From NCBI GenBank assembly GCA_965153355.1, contig OZ231127.1, positions 13,020,001 through 13,084,000 on the forward strand: a DNA stretch of 64,000 bases, in the 5' to 3' direction. This DNA comes from Flaccisagitta enflata. Lineage: Eukaryota; Chaetognatha; Sagittoidea; Aphragmophora. The position numbers were made by a program, and so were the translations under genes. Positions 38,665-50,700 of the stretch are shown piece after piece; within the stretch, counting starts at the first letter, position 1, and the number at the start of each line of letters is the position of its first letter. The notes under the pieces are model-generated. The model was not told the origin of the DNA, made no database searches, and saw nothing but the letters and a program-made list of their open reading frames with translations.

Positions 38665-39150
38665 AACATTAGAATGGGCTCAATTTTTGCATTCGAATGA
38701 AACATTATTTCCAAGCACTTTTCCTGTTCAAATTATCTAATCAGAACCTGATTTATTTGAACTTGATCTAGGCTCTTCGTAATCAATACTGTAGTTATTA
38801 GTTTCAGACACGCAACTCTATAAGAGGCTTTGTCCGTCAGTCGGTCTGTCAGTCCATTAATTGGTCCGTCCATCCGTCATGATCGAGTTGGATCGAGTTG
38901 GAAAGTGTGAAAACTCGCATTTCCACCCCTTCCCACCCGTCCGCAACTGGTGCCTGTGTATCCGGCCTTGTATAAAAACTCTTCCATAATTATACTATAC
39001 AATTAGGGCATTGATTATGGAATGCCTAGATCAAGTTCAAATCAATTTCCTAATAACACAAGGCTCAAATTACACAAATGGAACAGGAAAAGTTACTGGG
39101 GAAATAATGTTTCATTGTTATACCCAAGTTGAGCCCACTCTAGTAAACAT
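38665..39150. repeat. Family-W inverted pair around an S element
   Basis: Arms 38665-38790 and 39015-39150 are inverted copies (AACTTGATCTAGGC; GAAACATTATTTCC; GTGGGCTCAA/GTGGGCTC-type). A third, single arm is at 63.58-63.75 kb beside a WDR11 exon. S7 lies between the arms. Confidence 0.6.
38799..38972 (+). mobile_element. Family-S element S7
   Basis: AGTTTCAGACACGCAACTCT start, TAAGAGGCTTTGTCCGTC, GATCGAGTTGGA (duplicated), GCCGTCCGCAACTGG-type end and GTATCCGGCCTTGT terminus. The end motif GTCCGCAACT (38939-38948) preserves the ancestral stem AGTTGCGGAC. Confidence 0.7.
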
Positions 39151-39602
39151 AGCCATGCCTATTTAACCATCGCATGATAACTGTATATTAATCTATTTTC
39201 TTCGCCAATGTTCTGTCACTTTGCATGAAGCCATCGAGAAAATAAAGATATGCCCAGGACACAAGTTTTTTTTTCTTTAATTTCGCTGTCAACTCATCAA
39301 CACCTGAAATTCAAGTCGATTGTGAAGGTTTCAAATGAGGAGAAGATCAAATGGAATTAGAACGAGTTGGGCAAAAAAGACAAAACTGAAAACTGAGTTA
39401 ACTGAAGAAAACTAGACAGAATTGCGGAAGAGACAAGGTCAAGAATGCAGATGTGTTGATCAATGTAAATTTAGTAGGAAACGCGCGGGAATTCAATGCT
39501 AAATATATGGGAGTCCACTGTAAACAGCGGGATGCTATGCCAATGCGGACATCACAATGATAGTTTTATCTCGAGACAAGGACGGCGAGCAGCCAAGTAT
39601 GC

Positions 39603-42274
39603 CTAGGACACGACATCTTTGATCGCGACGTTGATAAAGTTCTTTCCCACGCGGTTGTAAATGCAACCTGAAGATGGAAGAAACGTTGATAGCCGAGATA
39701 AAGGGTCGGTTACAAAATTACTAGTTTGATTACTCAACAGTATCGCCAGGGCAAAGACTGTTTACCTGGAACTCTCAGCTGCATAGATTTGGTTATCATT
39801 TGAGTGTTCCTTCCGGGGTAAAAGAGATCACGAACTTTGAGGATGGTAGTCTTTGAACCCTGTTCAAACACCAATTCCCGCCTTGGCAGTCTCTGTGTGC
39901 AAGAGTATTGGAACCATGAAAGAATGAGAAACCACGAATGCGTCATAAGAGATGTTACAGTGATCAAACGGTGGCATGTTTGGTTCTTGCTTGACTCGTC
40001 GTTCAACTTGGGAAAAGAAAAATGGAACAAAGATAGCCGAATTTTCGAGTGTATGTCACTTAATCATGGCAAAAAGACTCTCTCTCCATCTCATATCGCA
40101 GTATTTGTCGACTTTTTCTGTATCTATTTGTGTATCCCTCTCCTGTTTGCCATGATTTAGAGTAGTTGAATACACTCGAAAATTCGGCTTTCAATGTCCC
40201 GTTTTTAGTCGCGGACACGCGACTCCATCTCGCCGTGTTGGTCGGTATGTCTGTCGGTCCGTCCGTCACATTTCTGAATTGCGAGCGGTTTTTGCATTAC
40301 TGCCCCTGCCCAACCGTCCGCGATTGTCTTTCCGTGTATCCATTTCCCACGCAGGACGAGACAAGCAAGAACCAAATGAATCATCCTCCCCTAATGGCCT
40401 GTTGGCGTGCTAAACGTATAAGCAAAACGCCTCCCAACCTGCTGGTCGAGAGGTTCGGTCGGCTCCGGCGTTTTCTTTTGCCTCGCGCCACGTTTCTTTT
40501 TCGGTTTTTCTTGCTCGGGGATGACCGTCCGCAATCTAATGGTCTTTTTGCCAGCAGCTCGACGAGGGGCGAGTTTGGTTTCCAGATCACGCCGAGAACT
40601 GTCTCGTTCTGCGGCGGTGTTAGGCCTAATGTTGAAAGTGATGGAAGAATGATGGAAATGTCCTTAGTCATAGGCTTTGCTTTGGAAATATCAATGACAA
40701 CCCGTTGACTTTTTTAATATGGCATAGCGACGAGCAAGATATTTGGGAAAGTACAGCATCACTCAACAGCCATAGTTTTACTAGGAGAAGAATAGTGTTT
40801 TTAAAAAATTAACCCAATCAAATAGTCTTGCCGTCTTGGTATCATTTTCGAAATCTTATAATATCGAACTACGTGTAAAGAATATTTTTTTATTGCTTTG
40901 TGGCGCAAGGTTGCTGTGACAATTGTTGTACAGATGTTTCAGATACATTATCGTTGCACAGAAATTTAGTTTGAGAAAAAAACCTCTTCTCCCGTATTAC
41001 ACTCACGTGGCAGATGGAGTTGCTTCACCATTGGTTCGTCCCTCTTCGCCATCGTCGTCGATTTTCACCTGCATTTGTTCATCCAGCTCAATCATAGGAG
41101 AGGGCGCTTGTCGCTTTGTCGACACTTTCTCTTTAACTTTCACAGTCGACTGTCTCTGCCCCGCGTTGTTTTTTATACTACCAGGCGGTCGCGGTTTACG
41201 TTTCACTCGGGCGCCATGCGGGGATGCGGGTTCCTTGTTAAATGGCAATTTCCCATTCGTCGTAACATTTCGAGGCTTATTCTTCAATCTAGCGCCATGC
41301 GGGGATTCTGGCGCCGTGTCAACCGGTAATTCCCCATTAGTCGTGTCAGGTCGAGACTTACGCTTCACTCTGGCGCCCTGTGGCGATTCAGGCGCCGTGT
41401 CGACCGGCATTTCCCCATTCGTCGCGTCATGTGCATTTTCATTATTAGCGTTCAAATCCAAATTGTTTTCGTTTGTCTTATCACTGGATGGTTCCTTCTT
41501 GGCGACGACCAACGCTTGAGGCACGCCGATGTTGGGAGATACGACCGGGCTGCCAAAGTCCTCCTGCAACTTCCCCGCCAATCCAACTCGACGCCAAGGA
41601 GTGCGCAACTGGCCTCTCGATGCTAACTCACTCAGCGGACCCTGACGGAGGGAGCAACAAAGGGGGGGGGGAAGGGAGAGGGAGACAGAAATGAGAGAGA
41701 GCGATAAAAGCTTCAAAATTGCAGTCCCTGACTGGGGACTGCAATTATTGAAGCTGTCGCGCGTAAACGCGACTCGAGAAGATAAACGACAAAAAAAAAA
41801 AAAAAAAAAAAAAAATTTCAAAAGAAAAAAATTTCAAAAAAAAAAAATCAAAAAAATTCAAAAAGAAAAAAAATTCAAAAAAAAAAAAAAAAATTAAAAA
41901 AAAAAAAATTCAAAAATTTTTTTTTAATTTGTTTTGAAAAAATAATTGATGTCCATGGCATGCATACCTTAAAGTCCATGACGGCATACCCTAAAGTCCA
42001 TGACGGCATACCTTAAAGTCCATGACGGCATACCTTAAAGTCCATGACGGCATACCTTAAAGTCCATGACGGCATACCTCAAAGTCCATGATGGCATACC
42101 TTAAAGTCCATGACGGCACACCTTGAACATTAAACACTGAAGTCCAAGAAGGCAAACCTTGGTCCTTGGAGTCCTTGATAGCAAACCTTTTTTTAGAGGA
42201 ATGGCATGGGTTATTTTATGCAATATTAGCAATATCTGTTTTTAAAACAGTCCACGGGAAGAAAAAACACACAC

Positions 42275-42358
<84 letters not shown>

Positions 42359-44340
42359 CCCACAACAGTAATATATTACTACATAAATAAGTTTATATCT
42401 CATAAACCAGACTTCAGATTTAAATCGAATTCTGCAGGTGCTGTTTAATTGACATTATTTACCTATTTACTAAGTTTTTTAAAAAATTCATAAACTTTTA
42501 CTACCCTTTGCCTATGAAAACTGCTTAAGTCCTAGTAACATTTTACTACATAAATAAGCTAATATCTCATAAACCAGGCTTCAGATTTAATTCGAATTTT
42601 GCAGGGGTTGTTTATTTACTACCCTTTACTTGAATACCAAATTAGAAAAAAATTCATAAACTTTTACTACCCTTCGCCTATGTAAATCGCCTAAGTCCTA
42701 GTAACATATTACTACATAAATAAGCTAATATCTTCTAAACCAGACTTCAGATTTAATTCGAATTTTGCAGGGGTTGTTTATTTACTACCCTCTACTTGTA
42801 TACCAAAAAAAAAAAAAATTCACATACCTTTACTACCCTCTACCTATGTAAATCGCCTAAGTCCAGTAAAATATTACTACAAAAATAATAGGCAAAGGGT
42901 AGCAAAAGTTTATGAATCTTTCTGAAAATTGGTACACAAGCTTCCATTGACATAATAATAACACTGGTAAAGTTTCATGAACTTCTGAAGTCTGGATCCA
43001 AAGATATGAGAAGGTTTTACACAGACAGACAGACACACACACACACACACAGACAGACTAGCACAAACAGGCTATCTCATAGTCCACCGACGAAAACTGT
43101 TCGTCGGGGACAAAAAACGAGAGAGAACGAGAGAAAGAACGAGAGAGAGAAAGAACGAGAGAAAGAACGAGAGAAAGAACGAGAGAACGAAAGAAAGAAC
43201 GAGAGAAAGAAAGAACAGATACAGATACAGATACATTTAATTCGACCCAAATAGTTAGCGCTACAAAACGATCAATACAAATCATCAAATAATTATTTAC
43301 AGCGTGGAATAAAGCAAAAAGTAATGCAACAGCTACTATATACATGTGGGTCAGGGTTAGTGAAGAGCTTTGTAGACGGCAATTACTGTGTGAGAGGAAT
43401 CTTGTGGGAATGGATACTGCTCGAGGCTCACTCACCCTATTCGAAATATTTATTGTCTTAAGTGTTGGTCAATTCAATGATAAAGAAAAACAAATTGAAA
43501 TGGAACTAGGCATTAAGGTTGGAGGGGGGGAGGGGTTGTCATAATCCGCTTGGGGGGGGGGAGAAAGTGGGAAAAAATAACACAGATCAGACTGAATTAC
43601 AAATCAAAATGATTCAAATTAGAGGGGGAGGAAAAAAAAACGGGAGGGGGGGGATGGGGACACAAGTAGCATAGGGTGGGGGAGAGGAGAGAGTAAAAGA
43701 GGAGTGGAAAAGAGAGAGAGGAAAAAGAAAAGAGCAAGAAAGAGGAGGACGAAGGGTAAAGAGAAGAGAAAGAATAGAGAAAGAAAGAAAGAGGGTCCAA
43801 TTTCTGGGCCCGGAGGAGGTGTGGCACAAATTTGTGCTTAAAGCTAGTTTCGTGGTAGAAATCTCTACCAATAGTGTTTTAGGATTTTGAGTTCTAGAAT
43901 GGTGGATGAGAGTCACGGGAAAATACACAGTATTCAATATCTGAGCATAGACGGTTATTGCAATTTATAACAGTGCTATAAGGTTCAAGGAGGTGTTTTT
44001 TTACTCGTCTTTTAAATTCAGCTTTGGAGGCACAAGTTTTTAGATCGTTGGGTAGGTTGTTCCAAAATATTGGTGCAACATGTGAAAAACTTGCCTTACC
44101 AACAGGTCCAGACGACACATTATTGTTTCTCAGTCTAATGTCGTATGGGTTGTCAGCATGAGATCTGGTGGAGGCAGATCCACAGTCACGTGAGAAAGAA
44201 AAAAAGAACGTGAGAAAGAAAAGGAACACGAAAGAATAGAAAGAAAGAAAGAATAGAAAGAAAGAAAGAATGAAAGACAAAGAAAGAAAGAAAGAAAGAC
44301 AGAAAGACAGAAAGACAGAAAGACAGAAAGAAAGAAAGAC

Positions 44341-44387
<47 letters not shown>

Positions 44388-45590
44388 AAAAAAGAAAGAA
44401 AGATAGAAAGATATCGAGATTGACATCAGGTGTTTAATTTAAACTAAATTCTGATAGAGTTATTATTGTCAAATTATAACGCCGCTTGAAACGAAACATA
44501 CCGTGGCGACGAGATATCTGCTAGCGGATTTAAGTTTCTTCACTTTTTGCTTGCTTTCGAAAAGACTAGAAGAGGCAGGAGTTGAGGGCGTCGTCGGCGG
44601 CTTAGCCGTCGGCGTCGTCGGTGTCGTCGTCGCCGCGGCAAAAAGTTGCGGAATGGTGGGAGCGTCGTTTTCGGCGTCGGCGTGGAATGATAGTACGACG
44701 CCGCGAGGACTATCATCGGCTATCGCGGTCTTGGATCTCGATGAGGATGATAGGTTAGATTCCGCTTTGTGGTGACCATTCGAAATTTCCTGACCGTTTG
44801 TCAGCGAGACGCTCTTTCGCGGCTGAGGTTTTCCGTTGGAGCTGTACCATCAAAATCATAGGAATGACAATAACCTATAGTTCAGCTGCACGAGAGCGCC
44901 TGCCAAGAGGCTGGGTGAGATCATGCAATAGGAAGCGGATTACATACAAATCACAATTGACAAAGACTTTCAGATTGACCCAGTAATAGCCCGCCACACC
45001 ACATTGTGCGGTTACATGGGCGTGAAATCGACCGTCTAGATGAACAAGTTACACGGGGTCACAATATCGATGCGGACGGGTGGGCAGGGGCATCCAACCC
45101 CCATCCACACCCCAACACTCAAACATACACAAAAAGTATCTGTAACACTCGTTTCCCCACTTTTCAGCCCGATGACCGCTTCCAACGGACCGACGGATTG
45201 ACGGACAAAGCCTCTTATAGAGTTGCGAGTCCGCAACTAAACACTTTCTCTCGAGACAAACCTTGGTGACTTTTTAACGATCGCTGCCGGTGGACGTCGC
45301 GATTGGCCGTTTACTCTACCACCAGATTGCTTTCGTCGTCTCTTCTCACGTCGTCGTTCCAACTGGTCGTCGTATTCGTCCTCATCCGGGGATTCTTCGT
45401 TGCTCCGACTTCCTTCGGCGTAAGAAAACCCTCTCGGCATATCTGACGATCGGCGTGGATAGGTGGCGGGCTTCTTCTCAATCACTTCCGGTGGAGGGGG
45501 GACTTCTTCCTCCTCTTCTCCGTCCTCGCTCTCGTCTTCTTCGTCGTCGGAACCAGCTGTGGAGCTGCTTTCTCCGGAGCAATCGTCAGA
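39603..45590 (-). CDS. Unrecognised charged, low-complexity protein, 6 exons (5' end not found)
   Basis: Exons 45590-45262, 44841-44502, 41641-41007, 40625-40439, 39892-39766 and 39667-39603 join with consistent phases into 560 residues ending at a stop. Order: acidic serine-rich region (SSTAGSDDEEDESEDGEEEEE), a basic stretch (LERRREKRRRKQSGG), Ser/Thr/Pro-rich linker, GKLQEDFGSPVVSPN, three tandem 27-residue repeats (about 41.19-41.44 kb; core SPHGARVKRKPRP), a second acidic patch, a basic block (KPKKKRGARQKK), and a compact non-repetitive tail (SKTTILKVRDLFYPGRNTQ; CIYNRVGKNFINVAIKDVV). I do not recognise the family; a nuclear, nucleic-acid-associated role is inferred from the charge pattern and AT-hook-like KRKPRP motifs. 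The first exon opens in phase 0 without a Met, so at least one 5' exon is missing; the DPY30-motif exon at 46.7 kb is a possible but unproven donor. Confidence 0.6.
40203..40345 (+). mobile_element. Family-S element S8
   Basis: Start hairpin AGTCGCGGACACGCGACT (40207-40224), tract GTCGGTCCGTCCGTC, end motif GTCCGCGATT (40316-40325), complementary to the start as TCGCGGAC/GTCCGCGA. Other copies use TTGCGGAC/GTCCGCAA. Confidence 0.7.
41708..43111 (+). mobile_element. H5: complete composite element
   Basis: 5' hairpin 41708-41755 with paired change TTGCAGTCC/GGACTGCAA, second hairpin GTCGCG/CGCGAC, A-rich DNA, short 22-bp array (41950-42130), (GT)n (42279-42353), three conserved blocks, and 3' hairpin 43086-43111. 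A GAGA/GAAC microsatellite follows (43117-43215). It lies in an intron of the unrecognised charged gene. Confidence 0.65.
43219..44192 (-). mobile_element. 3' end of a CR1/Jockey-like non-LTR retrotransposon (5'-truncated)
   Basis: A frame stopping at 43894 contains SHVAPIFWNNLPNDLKTCAS followed by KAEFKRRVKKHLLE. The 'F..APxxWNxLPxxL...FKxxLKxHL' pattern is the usual C-terminal tail of the reverse-transcriptase ORF of CR1/Jockey-type LINEs. The 3' region runs to a short tandem TATCTG tail (about 43219-43236), as expected for such elements. It is 5'-truncated at a GAAA tract (44.19-44.42 kb) and sits in an intron of the unrecognised charged gene. Confidence 0.65.
44192..44415. repeat. (GAAA)n microsatellite
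   Basis: GAAA/GACA tract abutting the truncated end of the LINE fragment. Confidence 0.9.
45052..45242 (-). mobile_element. Family-S element S9
   Basis: Minus orientation, start TTAGTTGCGGACTCGCAACT (45221-45240), TAAGAGGCTTTGTCCGTC, CATCGGGCTGAAAAGTG, and end ACCCGTCCGCATCGATATTG. It lies in the intron just downstream of the acidic exon of the charged gene. Confidence 0.7.
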
Positions 45591-46059
45591 CTGAATATAT
45601 GACGAAAGCAATGAGCCAGATTTAGAGACAAGATACATTGTACGATAAGTCAATCAACATCGCTACCCAATTGACTTATCCAAGTAAAGAGCCAGATTTA
45701 TAGACAAGATAAATTGCACGGTGCAGAGGTGCCAATTCTGTGCGGCATGGTGGCAATGCTACGCGGCAGGTTCAAAGGAAGAATCCCGTGGCAACAGATG
45801 CGCAGGTAATTCCACATTCCTCGAATCACTACTTTTTCATTTCTAGTCTTAGTGGATAAAGACCTCATTTGCATATTGCAGTTTTTTTAATCATGCACGC
45901 CAAAAACTTCTATAGAAAAGAAAAGAAACTTCCTTAGCGTTAAAAACTTCGCTATTTTGATGACTGAAAAAAAATCGTTATAACCTTGCAAATATGCAAG
46001 TATGAATGAATAGACTTAAAAACCATTCAATTTCTTGACACGGTTTTGTTTTGTCAGAA

Positions 46060-46628
46060 AACAGCAATTTCAAAAAAAAAAAAAAAAAATATACAATATT
46101 CAATATTGTTTTAATGATGACAAAACTTGATAATGATAGCAATAGTGGATGATGATGATGATGACAACAGTGAATGATAATGACAATAAAAATCTAAGAA
46201 AAAAATATTCAAAAATTTTCAAAAAAAATTTTCAAAAATTTAAAAAAATTTTCTAAAAATTTTCAAAAATTTTTGAAAATTTTTTTCAAAAAAGTTTTTT
46301 TCAAAAAATTTTTTTTCAAACAAATTTTCAAATTTTTTTTTTCAAAAAAATTTTCAAATTTTTTTTTTCAAAAAAATCTAGTAGTCGAGTATGATGACAG
46401 TAGTCGAGGATGATGACAGTAGTTGAAGATGATGACAGTAGTTGAAGATGATGACAGTAGTTGAAGATGATGACAGTAGTTGAAGATGATGACAGTAGTT
46501 GAAGATGATGACAGTAGTTGAAGATGATGACAGTAGTTGAAGATGATGACAGTAGTTGAAGATGATGACAGTAGTTGAAGATGATGACAGTAGTTGAAGA
46601 TGATGACAGTAGTTGAAGATGATGACAG
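46060..46628 (+). mobile_element. H6: truncated composite element with array B3
   Basis: The CAGCAATTTCAA, TATTGTTTTAATGATGACAA and A-rich blocks match H4 (25.53-25.78 kb). The 19-bp array (46381-46628, about 13 copies) ends directly in the DPY30-motif exon. No 3' half is present. Confidence 0.6.
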
Positions 46629-46728
46629 AAGTTGGGCTCAATTCCACCAGAGCATGAGTAAGACAATCGGCCAGGTGCACGCGCAGATACTCCGCGTCCA
46701 CGTTCAATTTAATTTCCTCGGCCATATT
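46629..46728 (-). pseudogene. DPY30-motif (DYDC-like) first exon, cut by a minisatellite
   Basis: From the ATG at 46728 the frame reads MAEEIKLNVDAEYLRVHLAD and then CLTHALVELSPT. The pattern YLxxHLxxCLTxALxE matches the first helix of DPY30/DYDC-type dimerisation motifs (family knowledge: DPY-30 motifs dimerise and dock partners in chromatin and ciliary complexes). The second half expected next (RPxDPIEYL) is absent: after codon 33 the sequence becomes the 19-bp minisatellite. There is no good donor at the break; the only nearby GT is after THAL at about 46651. It is either a broken gene or a true exon 1 whose intron starts there. Upstream (46.75-47.0 kb) looks like 5' flank. Confidence 0.45.
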
Positions 46729-47778
46729 GATAAGATATTGCAAACGCAAGTTTTAATGCGCAATAATTTCAAGACGGTGTGCAAAAAGAAAAGACATGGG
46801 AGTCGAAAAGTAGAGAGTCAAATGTCGCGTGCCATCGCCCTTGAGGTGGAGGAAGACCGACTAAAATACAGAGCGCCGATGCTTCTCTTCTCCCAGCGAT
46901 CGATTGGCCGATATAGAGAGATATGCGAAAGTAAAAGAAGGCTGAAGTGGCGGTCGTCAAGGGTAACCAAGTAAACAGAAGAAGACAATTTGTCGCGAAT
47001 GCGGGGCCAGTCTTTATGAGTTCTGATTGGTTCAACGGTGGAGTTTTACTTACGCGATTGGCGAAAATTGGTAAGTTTTTCTTATGGAATTTGACACGAC
47101 TTTTATATTTTCTCGTACGTCAATGAACTATCTGGACGTATTGACGCGTAATTTGGATAGGTGTCAAAGGCAGCTCTTTGGACATGCAAAGGCGTACAGT
47201 GGAAGGAATAATAAAACGAAGGGAGGTGGCAAATGATGTAGAAACTACGTTGACGCGAAAATGGTAGAAATTTCATGATGTTGAGTTTGTTTCTTTTTTT
47301 CTTAAAATTGCCATGTTGGCATATTATTCCTTTTGACCTTTGGCTTTGGCTTTATCTTTCCATTAACGCCGAAAATTCTTTAACATCGTGGCCTTATCAA
47401 GCATCGGCTCAGATCGATAAAAACACGGGACGTACTTCCATCCATCCTTATCTTCCCCCTACCCCTCTCAACCCACCAAAAAAGTTCAGTCGAAGGAAGG
47501 TCGGTCTGTCCGATTTTCGGTCCGTCCACACCCTATCCTTTTGAATTAATACATGATACATCAGCGCTTTCGTGGCACTTTAAACCTTACCGCTACCCCA
47601 ACACAAAGCTTGTTTTTGTTGTGCTCATCCATCCTTGTGAAGAAGATTTGATGGACTGTGCTCTTGATGAGATCTGTATACAGAAACATCTAACAACATC
47701 TTTAAACATCAGTAGACTAAACCACGATATGTCAAAGGGTTCACTGTTAAAAATCAGAGCAACATCTGCGAATCACAC

Positions 47779-50700
47779 CTCTTTGGCGTCCCAGATTTCC
47801 ACTCCGTCGCTAAAAAGAATGAGAAGTTTCATGTTGCCTCTTCCTGGGGCGAATTTCAGTTTCCGTATCCATCCGCGATGCGTCGGCACCGATCGCGAAA
47901 CACGACCTGACAATTTGCATCGATGCATAGGTCACTTACATATTATTATGGTGGAGAGTGGAGAATCAAATGTTATAAGGGCAGTACATCAGAGGCAGGC
48001 AAGGATTCACACCTTTCAAATCCCAGATATTCAGATTGCCATCCACATCCCCAAGAACCTACAGAAGAAAAAAAAATTCGTGCTTGATCACTGGTAAGTT
48101 CAGAGACAAACTTGATCACTGGTCACTCGAACACGTTACGAGATATGCCATGTTCCAAAGTACAATAGGAAAGAAGCGATAAAATGCGAGCGCGACTTTC
48201 TGGTAAGCTTTGAATCTCCATTTTCCTATCACCCTCAAACCCAGCGAGGCGGCAGTCACGTTATTCCGATCACCACCCCGAAAATGCCGTTGAGGGTGGA
48301 AGCAGAACAAGCTCAAAAGCCACACTGACCATGGTTTCACTCTTCCAAGCGATAGAAGTGATGTTGCCGAGACCACCATCGGGACTGATTTTCGAGCCAT
48401 CTTTGATGATGTTACCCTCCACAACGAAATGATAAAGTAAACCTATGGTAAGAGTGAGGAGGAGAAAAGAGGAATCAAAGCACTTCACAGGAAATTCGTT
48501 CAGATGAAAACGTCGACACCCGATAAAATGCTACTCGGGGCTAACCTTGACTGTCAACGAAGACAAAATGCTCCTTGGCGGTTGTTGCGGTCGCGGGCGT
48601 CAAGGTCGCACCCCTTTTCAATGATTTCCCATCCGCCTGTCAAAAAGATACCAGTAATGGCGGCTGTCGCCGTGAGGAAAAAAGTCGTAAGCAGTGGTCA
48701 ATTTTCACCAAGCTTTCATCTTCAGTCATTGAAATCTTTTTTTTTATTAGATCGAATCAAAAGCTATTGTATGTATTGATTGCATTGAAAATCAGGACTG
48801 AGCCAAATGAGCTAGATGAACTTAAATATTCAAATTAATTCAATCAGACAATCAGCTTTGCTCACTGATATGCTTCCTTGTACTTGCATGCTTAAATCAA
48901 AACATTAATTTATCTATCCTATTCAAAATCAGAGAAAAAGAGCAAGCTAAATGAGCTAAATGAGCTAGAATACTTAAAAACGCTGGCACAGATGAGCAGC
49001 TCTGCTCACTGACTTGTTTTTTTAATTGCTTGCTCAAGCAAGTATGAAGATATTTAGTCATTTATCATATTCAAAATCAGAAAGAATAGACTGAGCTAAG
49101 TGAGCTAAAATGCTAAAAAACGCCCTCACAGATGAGCAGCTGTGCTCATAAACATGTTTTTTTGTATTTGCATGCTCACATAAACATAAATACATTCCTT
49201 TATTGATCCTACACAAAATCATAAAAAATAAAAAAATTCTATTCGAATTTTTCATAAATAAATCTTTAAAAAATCATAGCGCGAAAAATGTTTGTCGTAG
49301 AGCATTCTGCTTGGCGCCAAATGAAAGAGAATTATCAAATTTACTTACCTTATCAATTTCGTCCGAGGGACCAATCGCCCTAAGGAGTTCTGAAACTTTC
49401 TCATAAGAAAATGAAAACCCTGTTTCTCTCGAATATGTCAAAAAGTCGAAGACTGACTTCGACTTTTTTCCCGATGATTATTTTCTTTTTTCCAAAAAAT
49501 CTGAAGTGCAGGTATCAATCGGCACTGATCGATTAATGTGTGAACTACACGATAACTGACGTTTCTGATACGTTATAAGTCGATTGTCACCTTACACTCG
49601 CCAAAGAGACCAAATCGGTGTAAAAAGTCAAAAGGACAACTTAAAAACATCATATGAAATTAAGAGATAGTAGGGGTAAAATTTTTTTATTTATCACCAA
49701 AATTATACATGAGGACAGTAGGGGGGGTGGGGCTATTTGGGACAGGGGCAATTCGGGACAATATTGAATTAATGACTACTTATGAATTTAACTATATGGA
49801 AGTGAACAATGGTTATAGGGTCAACCTATGACCCTTGGTATGGGGCGGATTGGCTGCAGAATTCAGGCTGCTGCTGCTGCCGCAGCAGCAGCAGCACCAC
49901 TTTGATTCTTGGACTCTCATGTTTTATTTTTTTAATGGTGCTGCAAACTTTGCTGTTACTACTAGAAAATAATTTTTTTTGCTAGTTTTCGACTTTTGTT
50001 GTTAAAAGTACTCATTTATCTGTACTTTGATGAAAAAAAATATTTAAATTGCGTTATTACTTTTTTTTAGTAAGCTTTTTTAAAAATCGGGAAATTTGGG
50101 ACATAGTTCATTCTTATTGTTCACTTGGTTTGGCCCTCGGGGCCATTTTTTAAAAAAAACCCTTTAAGTCCCGAATTTCCCGCCGTGGGGTAATTCGGGA
50201 CAAGCCCATTGTATAAAAAAAAAGGGGCCCCTAAGGGGCCCCTAGGAAAATTTTTGTTACTTGGCTTTTTGGAGGGAACAATTAACTATGTTTTGGCACC
50301 AGTCCCGATTTCTCAATTTAATCCTAAATTTTTTAAAATTCAAAAATGTTGTTTTTTTGTCCCGAATAGCCCCACCCCCCCCCTAACTGATCTTTTCTTT
50401 TCTTTTTTTTAACTAAACTGGATGCAGATTCTTGAAGTACATATATTTTGACAATCTTTTCACTAAAAGCTTCCTTTGGCATTTATCCTTACAGTAAGCT
50501 TATGTTGTTGCAGACAAGTTTTTTGTTTGATTTCCCAACCTAACTTATAAGGAAATTCATTTACCAAATATTTGTGAAAAAAAAAGAAAAAAAGTATGGA
50601 ATTTGACCCAATTCCCAACCACCCTAGTGTAAACACATGTAGGTCCTCACCACTTCGACGTTTTCCGTAGACCCAACTGCACCGTCATCAACATCCGCGG

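Noticed and set aside
40381-40671. Minus frame containing NETVLGVIWKPNSPLVELL
   Set aside because: The splice phases of the neighbouring exons require the other frame (KKKRGARQKKTPEPTEP), so this is a shadow.
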